Below, piece by piece: positions 1-10,523 of a DNA stretch of 64,000 nucleotides. Each line of letters starts with the position of its first letter. Within the stretch, counting starts at the first letter, position 1. The DNA is taken from positions 23,728-87,727 of the forward strand of contig CM007344.1 in assembly GCA_000333855.2 (NCBI GenBank). Direction: 5' to 3'. This DNA is from Endotrypanum monterogeii (lineage: Eukaryota > Euglenozoa > Kinetoplastea > Trypanosomatida > Trypanosomatidae). The notes beneath the pieces are model-generated. The model saw only the letters and a program-made list of their open reading frames with translations, ran no database searches and was not told where the DNA came from. Both the position numbers and the translations under genes were made by a program.

Positions 1-9
1 ACACACACA

Positions 10-52
<43 letters not shown>

Positions 53-304
53 TGTATATATGTGTATATGTATATATTATACGACAAAGAATAACGCGTC
101 ATCGACTTTCCGCTATTCCTGCACACTCGTCCGGGTGCGTGCATTGGTGGTGGTGGTGGTGGTGGTGAGATTCTGTGAGTGGCACTTGCTGTCGGAGCAC
201 ACGTCGCTCAGAGCAGCCGTGCTACGAAGATCCTCACCGTGACACTCTCCAAAAACCATAGGTTGCCATCAGCCCTCGGAGAGCAGAGCAGTCGCATCCA
301 TAAC
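1..304. other. Window edge and 5' spacer of the kelch gene
   Basis: The window opens in a compound microsatellite: (AC)6 at 1-12, then about 38 bases of TA. A GTG/TGG triplet run follows at about 145-167. The remaining sequence has no coding signal and is probably the 5' untranslated region of the kelch-repeat gene. The reading frame of that gene is open back to a GTG at 179, but the first in-frame ATG is at 305. Confidence 0.6.
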
Positions 305-3300
305 ATGCCACATATGCTGGACGAGCCACAGACACCGTTCCCTCCTTCCTCCTCCGGCAAAGGAGAACCCTTCACCCTGACAGAACGTGAAGAGCACGGC
401 AGCGACACAGTAATGACAGCGGCATTGACTTTGACTGCTGCATCAATCTCTCTGGGCTCCTGCAGTCAACTGACTGTGACGCAGGGATGCCGACAATTTA
501 TGAAGGATGAATCGAAGGAAGAAGAGATGCAATACTTTCTCCAGCAGCGATGCCCACCGCACATGTCGTGGATACGCATAGGAGATAACAGACAGCCGGC
601 GATGATGTCATTTGGGGATGTGGAGGCTATTTTCCCTCGTGTCTCACGCTTGCCTTTGCACGCAAGCCTAGCGTCGAGCGACACCTGGGAAGATCAAAAT
701 ACTTCGCGGACCCTTTCCAGACACGGCGGTGGTGATCGCAGTGGCAGCGGCATCGGGTGGAATACCCCAGCGCCCCATAACAGCTTCCGTAACACTGCCA
801 ACAACGCTTATGCAGACACCGATGATGCCCTTGGCCCCCCAGCGCGCTTCGGACATACGGCTGTTCTCTATAAGGACTCTCACATCCTAATCTTCGGTGG
901 AAAGGCCAACGAGGAGCACTACTTCAACGATCTTTTTCAATACGACGCGTCAGGACGGCTTTGGTGCTGTCTTCAAGAGGAGTGTACGGACGACGTTGCA
1001 AGGATGGGACTCGCAAGCGAGCAGGGAAGCCCAAGCTCGTCGTATACGTCCGGAGCGCCTGCGTCACCCCTCCTCTTCGCGTCCCCCGCATCATCGCCTC
1101 TGGTGATGACGCGGTGGAGTGAAGCAGCAACAGCTGTGTCCCCTGCCGCAACCGCAGAAGGAAATGCAGCCTTACCGGGCCACAACAGTCATTCCAGCAT
1201 CCGCGGAAGCCACGAGACCGAAGTCATCCAAGGTACCTCAGTTGCCTCACCCTCCTTCACCGCGCCGGACAACGGAAGCACTTTCGAGGACCCTACACTG
1301 CCAATTGTAGCCGGGAGTCGTCGAAACAGTGCTGCGAGGGACTACAACCCACTTCTGGACGCGGGGATGACCCGGCCCCGGCGGCCTGCGGGGCGTGTCG
1401 GTCACGCTGCGGCCCTGCACCAGGACACCATGTACATCCTAAGCGGGGAGCGCCTGGGGCGTTATTTCGATGACTTGTGGACGCTTCATATCCCCACCCT
1501 ATTATGGCAGAAGGAATGCAGCCTGCCCTTCTCGCCGCGCAAGGGGCACACAATGCACCTCCTCCCCGCTGACTGCACTGCCACGCGCGCCCGACAAGAC
1601 ATGCTAGTTGTATTCGGCGGTCTTGTGAAGGTCTCGCGCTCCCGGCCTCGTCCTGCGGACCCAGAGCTGCCCCCGAGGAGCCAAGGCGAGCCCGATTTCG
1701 CTTGCGCCCCCACCAACGCGGTGTTTCTCTATTACCCGCTGCAGCGCCGGTGGTGTCGACTGAAAACATGCGGGGAGGAGCCCGCCGGTCGCTTCTACCA
1801 CGTCTCCCAACTTGTCACTGGAACCGCGCTGATGCTGGTCTTCGGTGGCCGCTGCGCCACGGCGGCGCAGACAGGCGATAGCACTACGACAGTCACCGGC
1901 GACGGCTTTTTAAATGACCTGCACATCCTTGACGTGTCTACTGGTGTTTGGCGCCTAATTCGGGGTGTCAGCGGCGATATCCCCTCGCCACGCATGTGTG
2001 CCGCAAGCGTGTTTGCCAACGGCACGTTTGGTTTGTTTGCTGGTGGTGGTGACAGTTATTGCGAGGACGTCTTCGAGTTTTCGCTCCACAGTCGTCGGTG
2101 GCGACGCCTGAAGCTCGGGAACCAGCCAGCCTGCTCGCGACCCACCGTCACGTACGCGATGGGTCGTCTTGTCTTTTTCGGTGGCTTTGCACCACGGACT
2201 GGCGTCATGAACCGCACGATGGAGCTGCGTCTTTCCCCGTTATCGCTCAAAGCACAATGCCTGCAGTGGTGGAATCGATGCGCATTTGAGAAACATCTCC
2301 GCTTCTCCATGAAAAGTCGCTCCTCGGAAAAGGAGAAAAACGGAGCTTTGGGGACGGCGGTGGAGCGCGCTGGAAGCGGCTGGTTGACCGGCTCCAATGG
2401 CCAAGTGACGCCCCAGTGCAGCCCAGTAGCGACGGCCCACAGCTGTCCGCCCGAGACACCGCAACTGCTTTGCGGCAATCGCGGATTATGCCGACCAACG
2501 CCGTTGCGGAAGCCGAGTTTTGACCACAGTAGCTCGCCCTCAGTAGCGACGTCGATGTGGGGTGGTGCATCTCTGGCGGCACCGTCAGGCGCTCGCGACG
2601 CACCCCCGCCGTCACCGACACCTCCCTACTCGCGGTCATTGTCGGCAGTATTTTCGCCGTTGACGGGTGCCTCGCAGTCGATGTCTTCGTGGCAAGACGC
2701 AGGCACCCTGCACGCAAACCTACCCGCAAGTGTGCTCGCTCATGCCCCCGTTGGCGGCACAGCGACGGCTTTCTGCTCGCCTCTCTCCGTCACACCACCG
2801 GCAAACACAATTTTTCCCTCTTGCCCTGGAACAGCGATCAGTTCGCCCCGCAGCCAGAGTCGTTCCGAGAGCCCGGCAACGGTGTCAAACCTTTATTCCG
2901 TGTCACAGGTGTGCCCCTGCCCTCACACGGCCCCAACTGCCCCGCAGACTGCACCAACCGCAGAAAACCCAACACATGGTGGTGCAAGCGTCAACAACAG
3001 CGCCGCAGCGTACACTCGCACCAACGTTCCACTCGCAGTGGCCGATGCTAACGTGTCAATGTGGGTCTCCGACTGGAGGCGAGGCTGCTCGCCCCCGTCC
3101 CCGGCTACACCCGCCCACTACTCCGCGGCGAGCTCCTTCGTCCGCTCTGTGTCCTCATCTTCCTACACTAAAGCCCCGGGAAGACCGTCCCATCCGCCCT
3201 CCACGGCAATCGCAGGGGAAAAGCCCTCATCCAAATGCTTCATCACAGACTGCGCCCGCAACCTTGGCGGCTACGTTGCCGCATCGTTCCCACGCATCAC

Positions 3301-3808
3301 CGAGTGCTGCTGGAAACACACGCCACTCTCAGTTCATGTCGGAGCTAAATCACCGACCCCCGCAGCTGTGGGCAGCGTACAGAAAGGGGGTGGTGCCAGT
3401 ACCGGCAGTGCAAACGGTTGCTTCCATTACTGCACACGTTCACAGGTCAAGCCTCCCCACAGACGAGGGACGCGTGTAGACGGTGCGCTTCCTGGACCGT
3501 CGCTGCCCCCGCCAGCCACCTACGAGTCTAGCGCTGGGGTGGTCGGGTACCGGCAGTCTCCACCCTTTGCGCACCCCAAGACCCGCCTTCCCAAGAGCTG
3601 CGCTGGTTCCTCCTCGGTGAGCCCTCAGCAGCAGCGCCATGCGTCGGTGTACTTCACCGAATCTGCATCGAGTCGCGCCTCCTCGGTGCACAGCACGCGA
3701 TCCGCGTCAACGATTTCTTTTGCACATTTTTCAAATGCATATGCGAAGCAGACGATCCAACGACTAGAAGGTCCCAATGGACCATTCATGCTTCGCCCTT
3801 CGCGGTAG
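305..3808 (+). CDS. Kelch-repeat protein with long disordered C-terminal half
   Basis: A 1167-aa protein whose first half is a kelch beta-propeller of galactose-oxidase type. Blades are visible as a conserved R-x-G-H-(T/A) start followed by a hydrophobic strand, an FGG or similar turn, a F-x-D-L/V strand and a closing W. Examples lie near residues 178-220, 362-400, 412-441, 493-553 and 560-605, with a last FGG near 625. The second half (about 640-1167) is rich in Ser, Pro, Thr and Ala and has no recognisable fold. Kelch propellers usually act as protein-interaction platforms; the partner cannot be told from the sequence. ATG 305 was chosen because the open frame upstream starts only with GTG. 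A second ATG at 314 is possible. No enzymatic motif was seen. Confidence 0.85.
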   Translation: MPHMLDEPQTPFPPSSSGKGEPFTLTEREEHGSDTVMTAALTLTAASISLGSCSQLTVTQGCRQFMKDESKEEEMQYFLQQRCPPHMSWIRIGDNRQPAMMSFGDVEAIFPRVSRLPLHASLASSDTWEDQNTSRTLSRHGGGDRSGSGIGWNTPAPHNSFRNTANNAYADTDDALGPPARFGHTAVLYKDSHILIFGGKANEEHYFNDLFQYDASGRLWCCLQEECTDDVARMGLASEQGSPSSSYTSGAPASPLLFASPASSPLVMTRWSEAATAVSPAATAEGNAALPGHNSHSSIRGSHETEVIQGTSVASPSFTAPDNGSTFEDPTLPIVAGSRRNSAARDYNPLLDAGMTRPRRPAGRVGHAAALHQDTMYILSGERLGRYFDDLWTLHIPTLLWQKECSLPFSPRKGHTMHLLPADCTATRARQDMLVVFGGLVKVSRSRPRPADPELPPRSQGEPDFACAPTNAVFLYYPLQRRWCRLKTCGEEPAGRFYHVSQLVTGTALMLVFGGRCATAAQTGDSTTTVTGDGFLNDLHILDVSTGVWRLIRGVSGDIPSPRMCAASVFANGTFGLFAGGGDSYCEDVFEFSLHSRRWRRLKLGNQPACSRPTVTYAMGRLVFFGGFAPRTGVMNRTMELRLSPLSLKAQCLQWWNRCAFEKHLRFSMKSRSSEKEKNGALGTAVERAGSGWLTGSNGQVTPQCSPVATAHSCPPETPQLLCGNRGLCRPTPLRKPSFDHSSSPSVATSMWGGASLAAPSGARDAPPPSPTPPYSRSLSAVFSPLTGASQSMSSWQDAGTLHANLPASVLAHAPVGGTATAFCSPLSVTPPANTIFPSCPGTAISSPRSQSRSESPATVSNLYSVSQVCPCPHTAPTAPQTAPTAENPTHGGASVNNSAAAYTRTNVPLAVADANVSMWVSDWRRGCSPPSPATPAHYSAASSFVRSVSSSSYTKAPGRPSHPPSTAIAGEKPSSKCFITDCARNLGGYVAASFPRITECCWKHTPLSVHVGAKSPTPAAVGSVQKGGGASTGSANGCFHYCTRSQVKPPHRRGTRVDGALPGPSLPPPATYESSAGVVGYRQSPPFAHPKTRLPKSCAGSSSVSPQQQRHASVYFTESASSRASSVHSTRSASTISFAHFSNAYAKQTIQRLEGPNGPFMLRPSR

Positions 3809-4018
3809 CCACGTGGGGACTTGATGGCGTGGGGACGAGTACGGGTAAGCGGTCACCATGAAGGGAAAGGGAATATTGGGAAAGAAAGAGGACCAGCACC
3901 TGCACGAGAGCTTTCAACACGACTAGGCATATTGGTGCTCATCTATCTTTTTTTTTTTCAAGCGTCCCTTCCACTCCTGTTCCCTCTCACTCACAGTTTG
4001 CTTTTCTTCGTGTGCGTT

Positions 4019-4060
<42 letters not shown>

Positions 4061-4525
4061 GAGGAGGAGAAAGAAGAGGTGGTTGGCATCCTCGTGATGC
4101 ATTCTGCGCTCTATCACCAACGACCAGTTGACAACCCTATACACATCCATCACGCGCACGTCCCAGTACCCATCGTCCGCACCTCACTGTGATCTGGGTT
4201 TATTACCATCTTCGAGACTCTGTCATTACCCTGCCTCCCTTCATGACAACTGCTACAACCTCTCTCCACTGCACACCTGCTACCGCAACACGCTGCCATA
4301 CAGCCTTGATATTGAAAGTGAAAAAAAAAAAGAGAGGCACACAAACTCGGTTGAGGTGGGCAATGGGTTCAAAGCAAACGGCGAAGGGGAGAGGAATGGA
4401 GGAGCGCAACTATTATTCAACGCGACCACAGGCTCACGGGCACAATAGCGCGCGCTCGTCGCCGTGTACGTGTGGCCGCATCTTTATTACAAAAGCATAA
4501 ATATGTACTTGACAAGTACATACAA

Positions 4526-4556
<31 letters not shown>

Positions 4557-5198
4557 ATGTAGGTGTATGTGTATGCGTATGTCGATGGACCTCTAACGGC
4601 TGACCACATCAACCTTTGACTCTTTCTTCTAAAATGATGATGTACCATAGAGAGAAGAAATAAGCAGAGCACAGACACAGCCAAGCGAACATGCGGCTCG
4701 TAGAATCCGCAAAACCATAGGCGTCACGAGCAGCAGTCGAGCACCCCTCAACGGGCTTTATAAATGAGGCAAGTAGACGGGGCAAATCGAACTGCACACA
4801 TGCCAACTCCCTACCTCATTATTTTTTTAACCGTCTCTCTCTCTCTTTCCGTTTTTTTCTCCCCTCTCGATGGCCAACTCGCTCAAAAGCGCACCACAGC
4901 GCTCTCGCGCGATGCACATATGTATATCTTAGACACGCACCTTTTTGTTTCTATTTTCCCCCTCCCATATTGACCTCCCCTCTCCGACCTCTGTCTCCGT
5001 TGTACTCTGAGCGGGTCATTGTACTTGAACTCTCTCTTCTCGTCTCTGGAACACTGTTTTTCTGTTAGCCTGTCTTTCGCTTTGTGTGTATGTGTGTGTT
5101 TTGCATTGTGTGGCATCGAGTCGCTCTTGTATAGTCGACACGCACAGACACACAAACACTTGGTGGTGGTAGTTGGTGCACTCCTCTTTCTTCCCGAA
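3809..5198. other. Intergenic spacer with GT and TA microsatellites
   Basis: A spacer of about 1.4 kb between the kelch and LRR genes. It holds a T run at about 3950-3958, a (GT)n array at 4022-4057, an A run near 4321, a (TA)n array at 4530-4556 and CT-rich tracts at 4830-4870 and 5030-5066. The latter tract is followed by an AG at 5066-5067 that could be a spliced-leader acceptor for the LRR gene. Short open frames here encode only repeats. Confidence 0.6.
4022..4057. repeat. (GT)18 microsatellite
   Basis: An uninterrupted GT dinucleotide array in the 3' spacer of the kelch gene. Similar CA/GT arrays occur in most spacers of this window, so this is a feature of the genome rather than of one gene. 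Confidence 0.9.
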
Positions 5199-8100
5199 AT
5201 GTCTGCGCTCATGGAAACACTCCCTGGCGCGACAACCGACTCTAATGCCACCTCTTTGTGCCGCTCGAAGTCCACTAATGCGGCCGGGTATTCACCTCAG
5301 ACCTTTGTTTCCTCTGCCCAAGTGGAGCAATTACGACAGAAGTTGTCATCGCTCATATTATACCAGCCGGACCTGCAGGATTTGCTGAGCCTCTCGGCCG
5401 AAAGCAACTCATGGACGGTTGAAGAAGCACTACAACGTCCACACACAATCACCACCATCGAGCTCTTTCTCATACAGGTGCCCCGTATGCCATTACTGCA
5501 ATGTTTTCCCTACTTGGTGACGGTGAAGTTCATGAGCATCGGTCTTGAGTCGATGGCAGACTTGGCCTCCCTTACCCATGTTGAGGAGTTGTGGCTCTCC
5601 GAGAATAATATTCGGGTGATTGAAGGACTTGATAACATGACGAGACTGCGGCGCCTCTATCTGCAGACAAATCGCATCGAGTCGCTCCACGGACTGCCGC
5701 CGCTGCGACATCTACGTGAGCTGTGGCTTTCACGCAATCGGCTGACAGCACTCACTCACCTCACGCCTCTGCGAAAGCTGCGTGTGCTCTACGTCTCAGG
5801 GAACCCCTTGGAGAATCTCGACAACGCCTTCTCCAAGAACATGTCGCATCTGAACGAAGTAAACCTAAGCGGGTGCCACCTCAGCTCCATCACCGACCTT
5901 CACCATCTTCAGCAACTCTCCTGTCTGCGGAACCTCTGGCTGCTCGACCCCCTCTTCGGCGACAACCCAATCTGCCGACTTCACAACTACGAAACACTAA
6001 CCCTCTCCATCCTGGACTCCCTCGATAGTCTCGACGGCTCTTTTGTCACGCAAGAGCAGCGCTCGCTCGTGGAGTCGGTGATGCACAAAAAACAGTCGTA
6101 CTACGCCATGCGTGCGCAAATGCTGGACACCCAAGTCACGCTCCTCTCGCGTCACGCTGAGGCCTGTGCGCTGCGTCACAACAAGGACTACAGTAAGGCG
6201 CTTTTTGAGCTACGCTCTTGCCTTCAACCTGTAGAACACGAGCTTGCGGAGCGGATTCTTTATAACCCAGATAGCAAGCACAGCGGGGGCATTCGGTCGC
6301 TCAGCAAAGTAACCTCGGAGATAAATATGATCAAGAGCGACTTTAGCGGCGCCACACTTCCCGTGCCGACGGCGACACTGGAGGAGCTCAGCCGGAAGCT
6401 GTCACGTGCCATCGACACCTGCGAGGTTCAGGGGCACACGGTGATGTTGAATCTTGCGGAGGTTACACAAGAGGCAAAGGCGCAATCGCAGGTGCTCAAG
6501 GAGCGCCTCGCCGTGGAGTTGCACACGGCCGGTAATGTTCGCCTTGAAAATATTCCACCGGACCACGAGACGTACGCCGTTACTGCCGAGATGATACGTG
6601 AGCGCTTCGATAAGCGACTCTTCAGCGACCGCTTCGGCATTGAAGCGGTTGAGGTGACGTGTGTACGGCGCATCATAAATCGCGGACTTCGTCTGCGCTT
6701 TGATGATCGAGTCAAAGAGCTGCATGTCGATTTGGCGAACCCGCAGCTAAGAAACCGCTTTGTGGGTCTGTTCGGCATCGTGCCGGTGACTTCACAGAGT
6801 CAGAGCGCTTGTCTGCAGCACATACTCATGTGTGGAGCAGCGGCGCGCTCGTCCGCCTTTAGCGAGGATAATAAGAAGATGGGCGGCCTACCTTCGGTAG
6901 ACAGCGTGTTATACCGACCTGTGCCCGCAGAAGAAGGTGTGCCACTCACCAACAATCTTTTTTATGCAGATGAGGAACGTCTGTTGAGCTGTCGTGCCTC
7001 CACCGGCGGGGCGATGCACCATGCTGGCACGTCGTCCATCGGGGGCGGACCGGGCACACTGTGCCGCGGGCAAGTTGTGCTATATCGTGTTTACCTTGGT
7101 AAGACAGTGCACGCCCTCGGCGGCGGTGGTGCCGCCAACTCGACCTCGATTCCCGTCTCCTTTCTCCAGCAAAACGGGCGGGTGCGACGCAAGGACTACA
7201 GCACGGACACGTGTGCTGCCTATCGACTCCTGCCAAGCACTCCGACTACTGGGCCTGTCGGCGATAGTAACAGCAGCAGCTCCCAGCCGTTGCCTTCATC
7301 GTACGTGTGGTACTGCTTCGACCGCGCGCTTCTGCTGCCTGATTGCGTTGTGGATTACATGTATACTATGAACGAGGCACCCTTCATGCGAACCCCCAAA
7401 ACAACCGCGGTACCGGGCAGCATGAGGCCAAAACTGAGTCGTGCATCGGTGCTGGCGTTGCTCAATGGATTACCACCGTTGCCGGAGTGGTGGGAGGTGA
7501 AGAATGCCGAGGTGGACGACACACACGGAGGCCGGAAGCGGACTGACGGCATTGAGGATGTCTTCCGCAGTTGCGAAGGACTTCTGGAGTTCATATTTTG
7601 GTGCGGCCCACCCAACAAGTACACGCGCACTCGAGGGACTGCGTCCGTCAGAAACACTCTACAGCAAGTCGCTGAAATAGAGTCGAACAGCGCCCTTGCA
7701 AGTGTGCAGAAAGAGCTCGGGAAAGATTGTATGGTGCGTCTCCTGGGCAATGCCACGGTGGACGAGAATGTGAGCGGAAGTGAACATAACAGGAACGACG
7801 CCGGTGATTGTAACATGAACAACCCGCTACAAGCACGGCATATAGAAGAATACGCAGTACAGATGGGCGCAGATAAAACGTCACTGACGCTGTGCGTGCT
7901 GCGCAGCAAAGGCATCACAGCGGTATTACAAGATTTCTCCTCCCCTCTCTGTGCGTGCATCACAACTCTGGATCTGGCGCACAACCGCCTGGCGTCGCTA
8001 TCGTGGTTCGCCCTATCCAAGGAGGCGCCACACCTGCAGCGACTTAATCTCAGTGGCAACGTTCTCTCGTACCTCCACCTTGACGGTAGCTCCTTCCCCT

Positions 8101-10523
8101 CACTGCGCATTCTGGACGTGAGCGACAACAGACTCGAAAGTGTGGCGGACTTCGCTTCGATTCGCTCTGTAGCGGCAGCGCTCGAGGAACTCTTCGTTCA
8201 CGGAAATCCGTTTCTGTGGCATGCCGATGGACAAGAAGCTGAAGCGCGCCTGTGGATGTACCTGCTTCCCCCGCCAACGTCAATGAAATCGACAGGGTCG
8301 GGCATAAAACCAGCGATTGTAAAGCTCAACACGCACCTTCTCGATACATACCCTGGCACCCTCGCTGCCAAGCGGTATCGCCGTGGCTGCCTCCTGCCTG
8401 GGGGGCGCGCGACGTCTCGCACGTCTTGCATTATCGCACGGATTTTACAGTGCGTCCAGCGAGATGAAGAAATGAGCTGCGCGTCTCCAAGCGTTTTTTC
8501 TGTAGACAGTGTCACCAGACCTGTGAGATGCTTTGAGCAGGCGATTCTGCGCCTGGAGCGACTGATATCTGCTGGAAACTTGGAAGACCATCTTCAGGAA
8601 GAGCACACGCACCAGGCGATCCTCGACGAAGCCCCCCACGCCTCCAACGACACGGGTTTCGGGGACGAGAGTCTGTCGGCGTCCATGCTCTCGCAGCTGT
8701 GCTTGGGCGAGTGTGACACGTTCCGCTGGTCAGGGGGCCTAATGGACGATCCAAGCGGACTAGTCGACCTCTTGCCGAATTTGTGCCACCTGACGCTACG
8801 TGGCCAAGCACTCACCGACGTGTCTCCTCTCCTTCACCTACGTCGGCTGGAAAGCCTCAACCTCGCAGAAAATCATCTCACTGAACTCCCTTGCCTGTCC
8901 GAACTGAAGGCGCTGCGTGAGTTGGTTCTGGACTTCAACGAGCTGACAGATCTCCCGTCTACTATGGGGCCACTACTGGCCCTTCGCGTGCTCAGTGCCT
9001 GCGGTAACCAGATCACTCAAGTGGACGTCAGTCTTTTTCTAAACACCAGTCATCTATCGGATACCCTCAAATCACAGAGCCCGAGACTCACGACCCCGAA
9101 GCTGGAGGCTTTGTACCTCTCATACAATTGTATTACAGACATGAACACCATTTATGCCCTCCGCGACGTCTCGTCACTACTGATCCTGAACGTTGCCGGA
9201 AACCCCTGCGCTTCCCATCACAGCACCGCGCGACAAGAGGAGGAGGAGGAGGTGAGGCTGTACCTTATTCACACATTCCCTCAGCTGAGAATGCTCGACG
9301 GCGTCTCCATCTCGGCAGCCGAAATGACCAAGGCACGCGAGGCGTACGCTGGAAAAATCAATTCCGACCTCCTCACAAAACGCGCCTGTGGGTCTCCAGA
9401 GACGTGGGCCTCGCTCCGCTCGCTGAACCTCTCGCACTGTTCTTTGAAGGAGGTTACTCAGCTAGAGCCATTCGTGTCGCTCGAGGTACTGCATCTTCAG
9501 TACAATATGCTGGCGAGCGCCCGTGGGGTGGGCATGCTTACCCAGCTGACAGCGCTAGATCTGTCACACAACCGTCTCGGTGGGGCACCGTGGCGCAATG
9601 CGGTCAGCAGTGCTGCCAACGCGAGCAGCGCACGCGGCCTGGCAACAGGGCCCATGACGCCACCAGCGGCGCTGGGTGATACGCTCGCACACCTCAGACG
9701 TCTCCAGTCACTCTCCCTCGAGGCAAACCAAATCAACGACCTCAGTACGCTAAAACTTCGCTTTCCACACTTGAAGTTTCTCAATGTGCGTGGGAACGAA
9801 CTGCAGCATATCCAAAACGGGTTGGGAAACCTGCCAGAGCTGCACGAGCTACTGTTGGATCAAAACAAGCTGCGCGTGCTCGGCATCGACTCCTTTCTCG
9901 CCAACACAAAGCTCACCATTCTCTCGGCGGAGAACAACCTCTTGCGCTCGGTCGAGGGACTACAGCAGTGTCGATCACTCGAGCAGCTGCGGCTTGGAGC
10001 GAACCGACTTGGCGATCTGAACATTCTGTTGAATGAACTGCAGCCTTGCCCGTTGAAGGTCGCCATGTTCGTGGGAAATCCCGTCGCTCGCAAAACCAAC
10101 TACCGGTCGACTGTCATGATGCGCTTCTCCCTTCTCAGGGAACTCGACCGGCGTGCTGTAACGCAAGAGGAGAGAGACAAGGCCCTCTCAGCCCGCATGA
10201 CAGAGTTGGCGGCGCCACCAAATGTGGTGATTGACATGAACTTTTTATCAGGCGTCGGTGCAGGACCTGCAGGGTCGTTAGTACTGCCGCCACAGAGTGG
10301 CGCTAACTTGAACACTGTGAGTGGCACCCTCGTGAGCGGTAGCGCTGGCCTCGCTTCGCGAGGTCGCGGAGGTGGTGGTGCGCCCATCGGTGGTATTTCA
10401 GCTACACAAAGCCCCCCTCAGTCGCAGCTGGCAAGCATACGCACTTCTGCGCCGCAAAACAAACGTGCCGTTGCAGCCGACCGATTCGCTGTCAATCAAC
10501 GCAGCCGCCTCAACCGCCGCTGA
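5199..10523 (+). CDS. LRRC9-like giant leucine-rich-repeat protein
   Basis: A 1774-aa protein with four blocks of SDS22-type leucine-rich repeats at about residues 84-288, 896-1014, 1188-1384 and 1401-1661. The linkers are not random. After block 1 there is an LRR cap ending in YYAMRAQ; residues 481-512 hold VRRIINRGLRLRFDD; near 627 is VYLGKTVHAL; near 701-722 is WYCFDRALLLPDCVVDY. These elements, in this order, match what I know of vertebrate LRRC9, a multi-block LRR protein expressed in ciliated cells. I therefore infer an LRRC9 orthologue and a possible flagellar role. The last 95 residues are Gly/Ser-rich and basic. ATG 5199 starts MSALMETLPG. The frame is open back to 5019 but that part encodes only a repeat-derived, Cys/Val-rich stretch typical of a 5' leader. 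Confidence 0.8.
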   Translation: MSALMETLPGATTDSNATSLCRSKSTNAAGYSPQTFVSSAQVEQLRQKLSSLILYQPDLQDLLSLSAESNSWTVEEALQRPHTITTIELFLIQVPRMPLLQCFPYLVTVKFMSIGLESMADLASLTHVEELWLSENNIRVIEGLDNMTRLRRLYLQTNRIESLHGLPPLRHLRELWLSRNRLTALTHLTPLRKLRVLYVSGNPLENLDNAFSKNMSHLNEVNLSGCHLSSITDLHHLQQLSCLRNLWLLDPLFGDNPICRLHNYETLTLSILDSLDSLDGSFVTQEQRSLVESVMHKKQSYYAMRAQMLDTQVTLLSRHAEACALRHNKDYSKALFELRSCLQPVEHELAERILYNPDSKHSGGIRSLSKVTSEINMIKSDFSGATLPVPTATLEELSRKLSRAIDTCEVQGHTVMLNLAEVTQEAKAQSQVLKERLAVELHTAGNVRLENIPPDHETYAVTAEMIRERFDKRLFSDRFGIEAVEVTCVRRIINRGLRLRFDDRVKELHVDLANPQLRNRFVGLFGIVPVTSQSQSACLQHILMCGAAARSSAFSEDNKKMGGLPSVDSVLYRPVPAEEGVPLTNNLFYADEERLLSCRASTGGAMHHAGTSSIGGGPGTLCRGQVVLYRVYLGKTVHALGGGGAANSTSIPVSFLQQNGRVRRKDYSTDTCAAYRLLPSTPTTGPVGDSNSSSSQPLPSSYVWYCFDRALLLPDCVVDYMYTMNEAPFMRTPKTTAVPGSMRPKLSRASVLALLNGLPPLPEWWEVKNAEVDDTHGGRKRTDGIEDVFRSCEGLLEFIFWCGPPNKYTRTRGTASVRNTLQQVAEIESNSALASVQKELGKDCMVRLLGNATVDENVSGSEHNRNDAGDCNMNNPLQARHIEEYAVQMGADKTSLTLCVLRSKGITAVLQDFSSPLCACITTLDLAHNRLASLSWFALSKEAPHLQRLNLSGNVLSYLHLDGSSFPSLRILDVSDNRLESVADFASIRSVAAALEELFVHGNPFLWHADGQEAEARLWMYLLPPPTSMKSTGSGIKPAIVKLNTHLLDTYPGTLAAKRYRRGCLLPGGRATSRTSCIIARILQCVQRDEEMSCASPSVFSVDSVTRPVRCFEQAILRLERLISAGNLEDHLQEEHTHQAILDEAPHASNDTGFGDESLSASMLSQLCLGECDTFRWSGGLMDDPSGLVDLLPNLCHLTLRGQALTDVSPLLHLRRLESLNLAENHLTELPCLSELKALRELVLDFNELTDLPSTMGPLLALRVLSACGNQITQVDVSLFLNTSHLSDTLKSQSPRLTTPKLEALYLSYNCITDMNTIYALRDVSSLLILNVAGNPCASHHSTARQEEEEEVRLYLIHTFPQLRMLDGVSISAAEMTKAREAYAGKINSDLLTKRACGSPETWASLRSLNLSHCSLKEVTQLEPFVSLEVLHLQYNMLASARGVGMLTQLTALDLSHNRLGGAPWRNAVSSAANASSARGLATGPMTPPAALGDTLAHLRRLQSLSLEANQINDLSTLKLRFPHLKFLNVRGNELQHIQNGLGNLPELHELLLDQNKLRVLGIDSFLANTKLTILSAENNLLRSVEGLQQCRSLEQLRLGANRLGDLNILLNELQPCPLKVAMFVGNPVARKTNYRSTVMMRFSLLRELDRRAVTQEERDKALSARMTELAAPPNVVIDMNFLSGVGAGPAGSLVLPPQSGANLNTVSGTLVSGSAGLASRGRGGGGAPIGGISATQSPPQSQLASIRTSAPQNKRAVAADRFAVNQRSRLNRR

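Noticed and set aside
179..304. N-terminal extension of the kelch protein
   Set aside because: It would start with GTG; the first ATG is at 305 and the extension has no kelch feature.
2667..3479. 270-codon frame overlapping the kelch gene in another + frame
   Set aside because: It lies wholly inside the low-complexity tail of the kelch gene and has a Pro/Arg/His-rich shadow composition.
3821..4192. 123-codon + frame after the kelch gene
   Set aside because: Its core is the translation of a (GT)n array; nothing else supports it.
7355..8128. 257-codon - frame inside the LRR gene
   Set aside because: Antisense shadow of a strongly supported coding region.
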